64,000 bases of DNA, taken from contig OY970244.1 in the NCBI GenBank assembly GCA_963715485.1, forward strand, positions 620,001-684,000, read 5' to 3'. Both the position numbers and the translations under genes were made by a program. Position 1 is the stretch's first letter; each line of letters begins with the position of its first letter. The DNA is from SG8-30 sp963715485. GTDB taxonomy: Bacteria; Pseudomonadota; Gammaproteobacteria; Steroidobacterales; Steroidobacteraceae. The notes under the pieces were generated by a model, which worked only from the letters and a program-made list of their open reading frames with translations, ran no database searches and was not told the DNA's origin. This document shows, piece after piece, positions 54,266 to 63,554 of the stretch.

Positions 54266-54678
54266 GCTACCTCCTCGACACCAACGTCATCTCGGAGCTG
54301 GCGCGAACAAAGCCGGAACCACGCGTGACACGCTGGCTCGCCGGGATTCCCTCCGAGTCGCTCTTCCTGAGCGTCATCACGCTCGGCGAACTGCGGCGAG
54401 GGGTCGAGCACCTGCCCACGGGAGCACGACGGGAAAAGCTGCGCCGCTGGCTCGAGCAGGATCTTCGCGACTGGCTGGATTCCAGGTTGCTGCCGATCGA
54501 CGCGAGGGTCGCCGATCGCTGGGGCCGCCTGCTCGCTGCAGCGCCACGCACCCCGCCCGCGATCGATTCCCTGCTCGCCGCGACAGCACTCGAGCATGAC
54601 CTGCGGCTGGTGACCCGCAACGAGCGTGATTTCGATTTCCCAGGCCTGGCCGTCATTGACCCTTGGGACGCGACCTGA
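54262..54678 (+). CDS. PIN-domain toxin, FitB/VapC family
   Basis: 138 aa from GTG 54262. Motifs: YLLDTNVISELAR, SVITLGELRRGVE, DSLLAATALEHDL and LVTRNERDFDFPGL, with all four PIN acidic positions. It is intact and coupled to the upstream antitoxin. It is a distinct subgroup from the VapC at 52532. Confidence 0.9.
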   Translation: MSYLLDTNVISELARTKPEPRVTRWLAGIPSESLFLSVITLGELRRGVEHLPTGARREKLRRWLEQDLRDWLDSRLLPIDARVADRWGRLLAAAPRTPPAIDSLLAATALEHDLRLVTRNERDFDFPGLAVIDPWDAT

Positions 54679-55074
54679 TCAGCCCCCTGCCACCTGCGCC
54701 GCATACTCCTCCGCGTCATACCAGCCGCGCGACGCGCGGATCTTCAGCTCGTCGTCGAGGTCCCATTCCTCCCAGCCGCGCACGTTCAGCGGGTGGCCGG
54801 TCTTCGCATCGTGCCCGGTGAAGGTCCAGACGTAGACGGCGTGCGATCCGGCGACGCGGATCTCGTCGCAGGTGAGTGCCATGTCCGGGACGTCGGCGAA
54901 GAAGCCCGCCGCCATCTCGGCGATCCGTGCCCGGCCCGTCCAGGGCTCGCCTCGGTTGATGACGATCTCGCCGTCCGCCGCGAAGTGGGAGGCGACGGCC
55001 TCTGGCGACTTCGAATTCCAGGCCGCGGTGTAGTCCTGCGCCAGGCGGGCGACTGCCTTCGGGTCGGGTGGCAT
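54679..55074 (-). CDS. SnoaL/NTF2-like protein
   Basis: 131 aa from MPPDPKAVARLAQDYTAAWN. SPEAVASHFAADGEIVINRG and ALTCDEIRVAGSHAVYVWTF match polyketide-cyclase-like SnoaL domains. It is convergent with the PIN toxin; the stops adjoin. The ligand or reaction is unknown. Confidence 0.8.
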   Translation of the reverse strand: MPPDPKAVARLAQDYTAAWNSKSPEAVASHFAADGEIVINRGEPWTGRARIAEMAAGFFADVPDMALTCDEIRVAGSHAVYVWTFTGHDAKTGHPLNVRGWEEWDLDDELKIRASRGWYDAEEYAAQVAGG

Positions 55075-55170
55075 GGGCGTGCTCCTGGGAATCGGCCGGG
55101 TCGGCTGGCAGGGTAGCGCAGCGGGGGGAGGGGCGCCTATCGGGTGCCGGGTCGGAGCATTCGAGGCTGA

Positions 55171-55216
55171 TTGCAACTTGCCCACTTTGGGCATTAACAT
55201 GCCCTAAATGGGCAAG
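55171..55216 (+). promoter_or_regulatory. Promoter/operator with the start codon inside an inverted repeat
   Basis: TTGCAA (55171-55176), a 17-bp spacer and TTAACA (55194-55199) fit a promoter. An inverted repeat CTTGCCCACTTTGGGCA / TGCCCTAAATGGGCAAG (15 of 17 match) occupies 55177-55216 around it. Each arm is itself TGCCC-N5-GGGCA. The ATG of the next gene (55208) lies within the right arm, so the transcript is probably leaderless and self-repressed. Confidence 0.7.
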
Positions 55217-55857
55217 TGGACGAAGTCACCGCACTCCCGCCCGAGCCGGCGCAGGGCCACGGCCGATGAGGCGGACGTGCCCACCCGCCTGGCCGATGCG
55301 CTGTTCACCACCACGCAGCAGCGCGTCCTGGCGCTGCTGTTCGGGCAGCCTGTCCCGCAGCTACTTCGCCAGTGAACTGATCGAACTCACCGGTTCGGGC
55401 TCGGGCGCCGTGCAGCGGGAGCTGAAGAAGCTGGCATCCAGCGGCCTGGTCACCATCCAGCGCATTGGCAAGCAGAAGCACTACCGGGCCAATCCCGACA
55501 GTCCCATCTTCGCGGAGCTGTGTGCCATCGCGCGCAAGACCGTGGCGTTGGTGGAGCCGATTCGCGAGGCTTTGGCACCGCTCGCCGGTCGCATCCGGCT
55601 CGCTTTCATCTACGGCTCGGTCGCAAAAGGCACCGATACAGCCAGAAGTGACGTCGACGTGCTCGTTGTGGCCGACAGACCTGACCCTGGAGATGCTGTA
55701 CTCGGCCCTCGCCCCGGTCGAGGCGAGCCTCGACCGGCGAATCAGTCCGACCCTGTACACCGGGAGGGAGTTCGACACCCGTCGCGCGGCCGGCAACCCG
55801 TTCCTGGCCCGCGTGCTCGAGGGCGAACACCTGCGTCCTGATCGGCAGCGAAGATGA
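55208..55857 (+). CDS. HTH - nucleotidyltransferase (MNT-type) protein, two frameshifts
   Basis: About 216 aa. It starts MGKWTKSPHSRPSRRR, then TRLADALFTTTQQRVLALLF. After a shift near 55350 comes a winged helix (ELIELTGSGSGAVQRELKKL), then the nucleotidyltransferase motif IYGSVAKGTDTARSDVDVLVV. Another shift near 55680 gives LEMLYSALAPVEASLDRRI to the end. MNT antitoxins AMPylate or otherwise block HEPN partners. Its own HTH may bind the palindrome at the start. The next gene overlaps it (ATGA). Confidence 0.75.
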
Positions 55858-56042
55858 CCCAGCGGGAGCTCGACAACCTGGTGCGGATCGGCCAGCTCAA
55901 GCGGGAGCCGGCCGAGGCGTTCGAGATCAGCGGCCTGCTCCGGTCCGGCGGAAAGCGCCTCGCCGACGCTGAGCGATCCGAGCTGAGCCTCGAGAGCCGA
56001 TTCGACCTCGCCTACAACGCTGACCGACCCACTCCCGCCTAG
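55854..56042 (+). pseudogene. Truncated HEPN-like partner of the nucleotidyltransferase
   Basis: 62 aa: MTQRELDNLVRIGQLKREPA, then LLRSGGKRLADAERSELSLE and SRFDLAYNAD. This begins like a helical partner that usually runs on to about 130 residues after SRFDLAYNAAHAL. Here similarity stops at AYN and the frame ends in the stop region of the convergent POT gene. The deletion end point at about 56030 removes the expected catalytic part. Confidence 0.65.
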
Positions 56043-57479
56043 ATCTTGAACTCCGTCCCCTTCGTCAGCCAGTGACGCAGGAAGTACCCGACGATGCAGC
56101 CGGCCAGGGCGTAGATGCCGAGGATCAGCCACATGGCCTCGGGCCGGTCCCAGTAGCCGAGCTGGCCGGCGACCATGGCCTGCTGCAGCGGCACCGCCGC
56201 GCCGTCGACCACCACCTCCTCGGGTGACCAACGCTCGAGCATGTGGCCCGACAGCGCGCTGACGACGGTCTTCGCCAGGAACCACGGGATGAGCGACATG
56301 CCGAGGTAAGCGCCCTCCTGGCCCTTCGGCGCGATGGCCGCCGTGTACTCGTACAGCTTCGGCGACCATATGACCTCGCCGATGGTCAGCAGGATCATGC
56401 AGGCGATCGCCATCTGGTAATGCGCGACCTGGATGGTGGTGCCATAGGCTGTCCACGGCACCGCCATGGGCAACAGTGCGATGGAGGAGATCATCGCGCC
56501 GTAGATCAGCATCTTGAAGACGTTGAACCGGTTGGCCAGCGGGATGAACAGCACCAGGCCGATGACGATGCCGATGGGATTGATGGCCGACAGCGTGCCG
56601 ATCGCCGCGTCCGGGCCGATGGTCCGCAGCCAGTACTTGGGCATCAGCAGGTACAGGTAGGTGAATACGGCCCGGACCCCGAGGATCACGGCGACCAGCA
56701 CCAGCAGCTGCCGGAGCGCCGGTTCCTGGATCATCTCCCGGAAGATCTGCAACGGCCGCTTGCGCGCGACGGTCTTGTCCTTCTCCTGTTCCTCTTCCGG
56801 CTCGTCCGGGCTGACCAGCTGGTCCTCCCGCCGGATCATCGTGACCCGGACGACCAGGCACAGCGCAGCCGTCACCACGCCCATCGTGAAGATGTGCACG
56901 TTCGGCAGGTCGAGCACCTTGCGCACGATGTCGATGGAGAAGCCCGCCGCGGCCGCCCCGATGTTCATGAACAGGTACCAGAGGTTGAACCCGGCGCTGC
57001 GCGAACGCTTCGTCGTGTAGCGGTTGGTGGCGGCCTGGAAGATGGTCTGCACGGACGCCATGAACGGCGCCATCAGCACGAAGATGACGGCCGCCAGCAG
57101 GCCCCGATGGGGCAGCGACGGCATGAGCCCGACCACCACCATGGCCAGGCGCAGGCCGAGCAGCGCCCACATGGAGATGTCGGTCGACTTCCGGATCCCG
57201 AACCAGTCCGTGTACATGCCCGAGAACAGCAGCAGGAGCGAGGTCGCGGACGTGAAGATCGTGATGGTGTATCCGGCCGACTGGTCGCTCATGCCGAGGT
57301 CTTCCGACAGGAAGACGGCGGCGATGGTCAGGATCGCGAAGTAGGCCGTGCAGTCCAGGAAGTTGACGAGCTGGATGCCCCAGTACTCGCTGCGCGTCTC
57401 GCGCAGGATCCCGAAATCCTTGAAGTAGGCGACGATCGATTCGCGCGCGCTGCGCTCGGGGGCGGCCGGGGCTAGTCAT
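56039..57479 (-). CDS. POT-family proton-dependent transporter, one frameshift at the start
   Basis: About 480 aa. The main frame runs from ERSARESIVAYFKDFGILRE through GIQLVNFLDCTAYFAILT to the stop at 56039, with 12-14 helices (FNLWYLFMNIGAAAAG, YLYLLMPKYWLRTI, EVIWSPKLYEYTAAIAPKGQ). The ATG at 57479 (MTSPGRP) is in a different frame. A one-base loss in a G/C run near 57460 would join them. An internal start at 57292 would drop the first helix and is rejected. It is similar to the transporter at 9288. POT members carry peptides or related solutes with protons. Confidence 0.85.
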
Positions 57480-57579
57480 GCGGCGCAGTCTGCCGCGAAG
57501 CGGACCGGCCGGACAGTGCGGAGCGCCGCAATCACCGCGTATCCTTGCCCCTGCCGTCCAGTTGCCAGCGAGGCCGCCC

Positions 57580-58632
57580 ATGCCGCTCGAAAGGATCTTC
57601 CGCCCGGCGCGAATCGCGGGCCTACGCCGGCGATCCGTCGCCCCGGCCTGCGGGCTGCTGGTCCTCGGGCTGGCCTGGGCGGCCGCGGCGCCGTTCGCCA
57701 TGGCGGAGGACGCGACGCCTGCGCCGGACAGGAAAGACCCCTGGGAGGGCTTGCCGTATCCGCCGGACCAGCGGCCGCAGCCGGGCGACATCGTCCACGT
57801 GCCGACGGGATTGCCGATGTCCTTCGACGGCATGATGGACGTGGTGGCCGGCGCGCGCGTCGTGTTCATCGGCGAGTCGCACGACAACATGCGCGCGCAC
57901 GAGGTGCAGCTGGCTGTGATCCGCGAGCTCGAGCGGCGCTTCCCGGGCCGGATCGCGATCGGCATGGAGATGTTCCGCCAGCCGCAGCAGGACGTCCTCG
58001 ATCGCTGGACCCGGGGCGAGCTGTCGGAGGCCGAATTCCTGGAAGCCACCGACTGGCAGAAGAACTGGCGGATCGACTTCGGCTATTACCGGGCGATCCT
58101 CGAGTTCGCGCGCGACCGGCGCCTCGACGTCGTCGCGCTGAATCCCTCGAAGGAACTGCAGGACCAGGTCCGGCGGCTCGGCCTCGATGACCTGCCCGAG
58201 GACCTGCGCCGGCAGCTGCCGGAGATGGGCGAGCCGGACCGCTACGAGCACGACGTGCTGAAGGCCTACTACGGCGGGCACATGCCCACTGCGGGCGCGT
58301 TCGAGGCGTTCTTCCGCATCCAGCGCCTGTGGGAGGAATCGATGGCCGAGCGCGTGGTCGGCTACCTGGCGAGCGAACGCGGCGCCGGCAAGATCATGGT
58401 CACGCTCGCCGGCAGCGGGCACGTCGAGTACGGCTTTGGCGTGCCGAAGAAGGTGCTGCGCCGGATGCCGATGCCCTACGTCATCATCGCGCCGAGCGAG
58501 ATCGAGACACCGCCCGAGAAGCAGATGCCGAACGTGCAGCTGCCGGACATCCCGCTGCTTCCGGCGGACTTCGTCTGGTGGATCCCGTACGAGGAATTGC
58601 CGGCCGCCGGCGCGGGCCAGGGCACGAACTGA
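57580..58632 (+). CDS. ChaN-like lipoprotein/haem-binding uptake family protein
   Basis: 350 aa. Signal sequence with twin-arginine-like RRRS and a hydrophobic run to AFAMAED. The ChaN/TIKI-like fold shows ARVVFIGESHDNMRAHEVQL, IGMEMFRQPQQDVL, GELSEAEFLEATDWQKNW and IMVTLAGSGHVEYGFGVPK. The GES-H and G-GH-xYG blocks hold the conserved Glu and His residues. Related proteins bind haem at the outer membrane or act as metalloproteases; the role here is unsettled. Confidence 0.85.
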   Translation: MPLERIFRPARIAGLRRRSVAPACGLLVLGLAWAAAAPFAMAEDATPAPDRKDPWEGLPYPPDQRPQPGDIVHVPTGLPMSFDGMMDVVAGARVVFIGESHDNMRAHEVQLAVIRELERRFPGRIAIGMEMFRQPQQDVLDRWTRGELSEAEFLEATDWQKNWRIDFGYYRAILEFARDRRLDVVALNPSKELQDQVRRLGLDDLPEDLRRQLPEMGEPDRYEHDVLKAYYGGHMPTAGAFEAFFRIQRLWEESMAERVVGYLASERGAGKIMVTLAGSGHVEYGFGVPKKVLRRMPMPYVIIAPSEIETPPEKQMPNVQLPDIPLLPADFVWWIPYEELPAAGAGQGTN

Positions 58633-58657
58633 TACGCGGCCCGCCCGTCCTGCGCTT

Positions 58658-60238
58658 TCAGATCGGCGGATGCCGCTCGTGCCAGGCGGTGGCTGACTCG
58701 TAGGTGTGGCCGATGCGCAGGAGCATCGGTTCCGACAGCCGTCGGCCCAGCAGTTGCAGCGAGTAAGGCAGGCGGTCCTCGTCGGAGAACCCGCAGGGAA
58801 GCGTCAACGCGGGCGTGCCGGCGAAGTCGGCGGGGACGGTGTAGTACATCTGCACCAGGGCGAACAGCGGCCCCAGGGCTTCCATGTCGCCGTACAGGTC
58901 GACGCCCGCGATGGAGAAGGGGTAGCCCCCCGCCGGGCATGCGATCGCGTCCACCGACTCGAGCACCGCATTGAACCGGCCGTTGAAGTCCGCGCGCAGC
59001 TGCGAGGCCTGCGCGTACTGCTCGTCCGTCACGGCGGCGCCGGCTGCCAGGAAACCGCGGAACCCCGGGCCGTACTCCTCCGCGCGCGACGGATAGTGGG
59101 CGGCGTGGGCCTTGGCCGCCTCGTAAGCGCAGATCGCGAACCACGCATCGCCCAGTTCGCGGATGTCGGACGGCATCGTGACGTCGACGATCTCCGCACC
59201 CTTGCGCTTCAACACCTCGAGCGCCTGCTCGATCGACGCCACGAGGCCGGGGTTCGTCCCCTCGGTGGTGTAGGCGCGGTCGTAGCCTATGCGCAGGCCG
59301 GAGACGCCGGCATCGAGGTCGGCCAGCATGTCGGGCACGGGATCCTGGAGCGACGTCGGGTCGTCGGGGTCGTGCCCTGCGATGGCCTGCAGCACGATGG
59401 CCGCATCGGCGACGCGACGCGTCATGGGGCCGACGTGGTCCATGGACTCGGCGAGCGCCATCACGCCATGGCGGCTGACGCGGCCGTAGGTGGGCTTCAG
59501 GCCCACGATGCCGTTGGCCATCGAAGGGAAGCGGATCGAGCCCCCCGTGTCGGTGCCGAGTGCGGCGAAGCACAGGCCCGCCGCCGGGGCGACGCCGGAC
59601 CCGCTGGAGGAAGCGCCGGACCAGGTGTCGGCGCGCCACGGATTGACCGGGATCTGCATGTCCGGGTGATAGCCGGCCATCGCGCCCTCAGTGAGGTTCA
59701 GCTTGCCGAGCAGTACCGCGCCCGCGGATTCCAGCCGTGCGACCACCGTGGCGTCGTAGTCCGGCACGAAGTCGCGCAGCCTGCCCATCCCGCCCATGGT
59801 GCGAACGCCTTGCGTGTAGCAGAGATCCTTCACGGCCAGCGGGATGCCATGCAGCGGCCCACGGTAGTTGCCGTCGGCGATCTCGCGCTCGGCGCGACGC
59901 GCCGTGTCGAGTGCACGCTCCGCGGTCACGGTGGCGTAGCCGTGCAGCGTGGCATCGACGGTGCCGATGCGATCGAGGAGCTGTTGCGTCACGTGCACCG
60001 GCGAGATCTGCCGGGACTCGATCAGCCGGGCCACCGCCTGCAGGGACAGGTAGTGCACGGGTCCTTCATAGGCCGGCGCCGGCGCGACCGCCGCTGGGGG
60101 ACTGGGCGCCTCGCGCGAACAGCCACCGAGCAACAGGGACAAGCTGCCGCCGCCGCACAGCGCGAGGGCTTCGCGGCGTGTCACCGGGCGGCCGGCCACC
60201 GGATCGCCTGCATGGTCTGCGGGGTGCTGTTTCGTCAT
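58658..60238 (-). CDS. Exported amidase
   Basis: 526 aa from MTKQHPADH. The N-terminal VTRREALALCGGG with SLLLGGC combines a Tat-like signal and a lipobox, so it is probably a lipid-anchored periplasmic enzyme. Amidase-signature Ser-cisSer-Lys triad: Lys in LAVKDLC, and serines in WSGASSSGSGVAPA and GTDTGGSIRFPS. Substrates may be peptide amides or aryl amides. A frame open to 60433 is an extension without similarity. Confidence 0.92.
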   Translation of the reverse strand: MTKQHPADHAGDPVAGRPVTRREALALCGGGSLSLLLGGCSREAPSPPAAVAPAPAYEGPVHYLSLQAVARLIESRQISPVHVTQQLLDRIGTVDATLHGYATVTAERALDTARRAEREIADGNYRGPLHGIPLAVKDLCYTQGVRTMGGMGRLRDFVPDYDATVVARLESAGAVLLGKLNLTEGAMAGYHPDMQIPVNPWRADTWSGASSSGSGVAPAAGLCFAALGTDTGGSIRFPSMANGIVGLKPTYGRVSRHGVMALAESMDHVGPMTRRVADAAIVLQAIAGHDPDDPTSLQDPVPDMLADLDAGVSGLRIGYDRAYTTEGTNPGLVASIEQALEVLKRKGAEIVDVTMPSDIRELGDAWFAICAYEAAKAHAAHYPSRAEEYGPGFRGFLAAGAAVTDEQYAQASQLRADFNGRFNAVLESVDAIACPAGGYPFSIAGVDLYGDMEALGPLFALVQMYYTVPADFAGTPALTLPCGFSDEDRLPYSLQLLGRRLSEPMLLRIGHTYESATAWHERHPPI

Positions 60239-60396
60239 GGCCGGTCTCCATGGCGCGCCGTCCAGCGCTGACCGCCGGATGGTAGCCCATCCGCGCATGG
60301 AGGCGGACCCGGCACCGGGCAGGCGGGCCGCCTGCCTGCGCCGGATCTTCAGGGTACGATGGCCGGGTCCGTCCGCCTTGGCATCGTTTCCGACCC

Positions 60397-61759
60397 ATGC
60401 CGAAATCCCGCCTCTCGACCGCCCGAGTCCCACTCCAGCGCCTCGCGGCCCTCGCCGTCGGGACCCTGGCGCTCGTCTTCCTCGCCACGGGGCGTCCCGC
60501 AGCGGCCGGTGACACGGACCTGGCCGAGACGTTCACCGGCCTGATCGAGCAGGCCGCGGCCGTGCCGCAGGATCCCCCGTCAGCGATCCTGCTGGTGGTG
60601 GCGCCGCGGCTCGGCCTCGACTGGACCGGCGCGGCGCCCGGGCCCGGGCCGTGACGAGGCGATGCCGCCGCGCGCCGATGGCACGCTGCGCATCGCCAGC
60701 AACACCAAGACCTACGTGGCGGCGGCCGTGCTGCGCCTGGTCGAGGACGGCAGGCTCGAGCTCGATGCGCCCATCGATCGCGTGTTGCGGCCCTCGACGG
60801 TGGCGACGCTGCGCGCGGGCGGTTACCGCCCGGAGGCGATCACCGTGCGCATGCTGCTGCAGCACACCGGCGGGGTGTACGACTACGCGGGCGACGAGTC
60901 CTACATCGCGCGCGTGATGCAGGACCCGGGGCGCCGCTGGACGCGCCCGGAGCAGCTGGAGTGGGCGATGTCCGCGGGGGCGCCGTACGGCACGCCCGGC
61001 GAGGTGTTCCATTACGGCGATACGGGCTACATCCTGCTGGGCGAGGTGCTCGAGGTCGTGACCTCGCAGCCAATGGCGACTGCAATGCGCTCGCTGCTCG
61101 GCTATGAAAGGCTCGGCCTGCGCGCCACCTGGTTCGAGACGCTGGAGCCTGAACCGGCCGGCGCACCGCCGCGCCTGCTGCAGCACTCAGAGGGCGTGGA
61201 CATCGCGCCGATCGACCCGTCTACCGACCTGTACGGTGGCGGCGGGCTGGTGTCGACCTTGCCCGAGATGGCCCGTTTCTATCGCGCGCTGCTGCAGGGC
61301 GAGGTTTTCAGGAAGCCCGCGACGCTGGCGGCGATGCTCGAGCCTTCGCCGCAGTCGCTGGCCTCGGGCGGGGACGGCTACGGCATGGGCCTGGGCCGCC
61401 TTCGCCTGGCCGGCGGGGTGGACTGCTACGGCCACGCCGGTTTCTGGGGCACCGAGGCCTGGCACTGCCCGGGCGTCGACGTCACCGCCGTCGGCGCCGT
61501 CACCGAATCGGCCGCGGAGGGCGCGCTGCAGCACATGGTGCGCCGCGCCCTCGAACTGACGGTCGGTGCCGGGTCGGGGGTTTCGGGGGTTTCAGCCAGC
61601 GAGTGCCACTATGGCCCGAACTGCCAGACGTCGTTCTCGAGCAGGAACGCGTTCACTTCCTCGGGCAGTCCGAACCGCTCGCGGTCTCCGCCGAAGGTCA
61701 TGATCGAAGGTGGCAGGCCGGCGCGACCCCCCGAGAAGACCAGCGCGTCGAAGTCGTAG
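60397..61759 (+). CDS. Serine hydrolase of the beta-lactamase/D-Ala-D-Ala peptidase fold, frameshifted, with an altered C-terminus
   Basis: About 450 aa. A signal peptide (MPKSRLSTARVPL to AAAGDTD) begins the first frame, which is lost near 60645. The next frame gives RDEAMPPRADGTLRIASNTK with the nucleophile motif SNTK, LLQHTGGVYDY, HYGDTGYILLGEV and GHAGFWGTEAW. After LELT (about 61560) the frame enters a G-rich repeat and reads antisense into the Kelch gene to 61759. A TGA in another frame at 61557 may be the original end. It probably acts on peptidoglycan-like or ester substrates in the periplasm. Confidence 0.75.
61565..61593 (+). repeat. G-rich intergenic repeat, copy F
   Basis: GGTGCCGGGTCGGGGGTTTC, then GGGGGTTTC. 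It sits between the ends of the convergent serine hydrolase and Kelch genes and changes the C-terminal coding sequence of the former. Confidence 0.85.
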
Positions 61760-62889
61760 CGCATGTCCGCGGGCGAGGCGCCGTTCCACGGCGGCGAGGC
61801 CGGCGAGCCGAGTTCGGTCCAGGTGCGGCCGTCGCGGCTCGCCCAGATGTCCGTCGGGTTGGCGGGGATCGGCGGGAGGCCGGGCACCTCGCCGTAGCCG
61901 CCGAAGCAGACGATCTGGTTCACGAGCACCACGCACTGGTGTCCGGGACGCGGCGACCAGCCGGCCGCGGCGGTCACCTGTTCCCACTCCGCGCCATCGC
62001 GCGAGCGCCACACGTCGTTGAAGTAGAGCGTGGCTGTCGCGGGCTGGCACGGGCTCGCGGGATCGAAGCCGCAGGAGAAGCCGCGCTCGCCGCCCAGCAC
62101 GTAGAGGTATCCGTCCTTCGAGACCACGGCGGCGCCTGCGCGCGGCGACCAGCGCGGTCCCGTGCCGACGACCTCGGTCCACGTCCGGCCGTCACGCGAC
62201 ATCCACACGTCGTCGAACAGCACGCGCCCGGTGCCGCCCGTCGAGGCGTCGTCGCCCTGGCTGCCACCGAGCACGTAGATCGCGCCCTTGTGCACGACCG
62301 CGGACAGGCCGGCGCGGCCTTCCCAGGGCGCGTCCAGCGTCTCGGCCTTCCAGGTCGAGCCGTCCTTGCTGCTCCAGACCTCGTCGAAAAAAGTCGAGGC
62401 GGGCAGGAACGGCAGGCACGGCACGCCGGGGGGCAGGAACGCACACCCGTCCGGGTAGATCGGGTTGGGCAGTGTCTGGAAGTTCTGCCCGCCGATCACG
62501 AACATGCGGCCACGATGGGTGACGGCGCCGAAGTAGGCGCGCGGCGACCACATGCTGGAGCCACCCGGACCAGGCTGCCATTGGGCGACGCGCTGCCAGG
62601 TGGCGCCGACGTCGTTGCTCTTCCAGACATCGCCGTAGAGCACCGTCTCGGTCTCGAACGAGAACGGGCCGCGGCCGCCCATCACGTAGAGGTCATTGCG
62701 CATCTCGAGCGCCTGCAGTCCGGCGCGTGGCGCCCACATCGTCGGATCGAACGGCACCGTCGGTCGTACGTTCATCCAGCGGTACGAACCGATGTCGGTC
62801 GCCCCGTCGCCTGCGATCGCGAGGCCCTGGGCGCCGACGAGAAGGCCGACGACGACGGCGGATCGGGTCATCTGGTGCAACCAGTTCAT
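61609..62889 (-). CDS. Exported Kelch-repeat beta-propeller protein
   Basis: 426 aa with a GGAGGGG site and a signal peptide (ending AIAGDG). About six Kelch-like blades repeat the pattern YVMGG/YVLGG, then DVWxSxDGxTW, for example FFDEVWSSKDGSTW, LFDDVWMSRDGRTW and YFNDVWRSRDGAEW. The cysteines may form disulfides. It is expected in the periplasm or outside the cell as a binding scaffold. The ligand is unknown. Confidence 0.85.
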   Translation of the reverse strand: MNWLHQMTRSAVVVGLLVGAQGLAIAGDGATDIGSYRWMNVRPTVPFDPTMWAPRAGLQALEMRNDLYVMGGRGPFSFETETVLYGDVWKSNDVGATWQRVAQWQPGPGGSSMWSPRAYFGAVTHRGRMFVIGGQNFQTLPNPIYPDGCAFLPPGVPCLPFLPASTFFDEVWSSKDGSTWKAETLDAPWEGRAGLSAVVHKGAIYVLGGSQGDDASTGGTGRVLFDDVWMSRDGRTWTEVVGTGPRWSPRAGAAVVSKDGYLYVLGGERGFSCGFDPASPCQPATATLYFNDVWRSRDGAEWEQVTAAAGWSPRPGHQCVVLVNQIVCFGGYGEVPGLPPIPANPTDIWASRDGRTWTELGSPASPPWNGASPADMRYDFDALVFSGGRAGLPPSIMTFGGDRERFGLPEEVNAFLLENDVWQFGP

Positions 62890-63077
62890 CAGGATCCCCT
62901 CCCTGGTGTCTGTTACCTGCCAGCCTCGTGTCGGGCCGGTTCGATTGTTCTCTGTCTCGATCCTAGGCGTCGATCGCTCGGAGGGTCAACCGCGACGGCG
63001 CGCCGACATTGCATCCAGCGCGTTCTGTCAAATCCAGCGCGTGATGTGTCGACCCGGCGCGTTGTACGTATTCGTAT

Positions 63078-63554
63078 TCAGGCGTTGTTCGCCAGCCTCC
63101 CGATATCCCCCGGCTCGATGTCGATCGCCTGCCCGAAGCCTGCGACGTAGAGCCCCTGCTGGAACGCCAGCCGGTACAGCGTGAAGTCGCGCATCTTGAA
63201 GGTGAGGCGGCTCTTGGGGAACTTCTCCAGGAACCAGTCGCGGTCCCTTTCCCACTCCGCGCTGTCGCGCTCCAGCGGATGCACGATGCACTCGAAGGTG
63301 AGGCGCTGGATCTGCATCGGGTTCTTGTCGGGGCCGTCCTGCTCGTGAAGCAGCACACCGACCCGTGCACCGGTGGACAGTCCCTGCGAGTGCCGCGCCA
63401 GCTTCGACGCATTCACCAGCACGCCGGACCGGTCCGGCAGCGCGGCGAAGGGCAGCAGCCCGGCGTAGGGCGTCCCGTCCACGCTCACGGCAAGGGAGAG
63501 GATGCGCTGCTCGTCGAGCAGGGCGCGGATTCCGTTCACGGTGGACTTGAGCAT
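63078..63554 (-). CDS. Pyridoxamine 5'-phosphate oxidase-like FMN-binding protein
   Basis: 158 aa from MLKSTVNGIRALLDEQRI. LSLAVSVDGTPYAGLLPFA, LARHSQGLSTGARVGVLLHE and WFLEKFPKSRLTFKMRDF match the HugZ/PNPOx-like split-barrel. Such proteins bind FMN or haem. The open frame to 63734 is upstream noise. It may be involved in redox chemistry or haem use; the substrate is unknown. Confidence 0.82.
   Translation of the reverse strand: MLKSTVNGIRALLDEQRILSLAVSVDGTPYAGLLPFAALPDRSGVLVNASKLARHSQGLSTGARVGVLLHEQDGPDKNPMQIQRLTFECIVHPLERDSAEWERDRDWFLEKFPKSRLTFKMRDFTLYRLAFQQGLYVAGFGQAIDIEPGDIGRLANNA

Noticed and set aside
55305..58049. A 914-codon minus-strand frame across the MNT and POT genes
   Set aside because: It crosses several well-supported genes in other frames and shows no domain; only its internal MTSPGRP start is useful, as the probable POT start.
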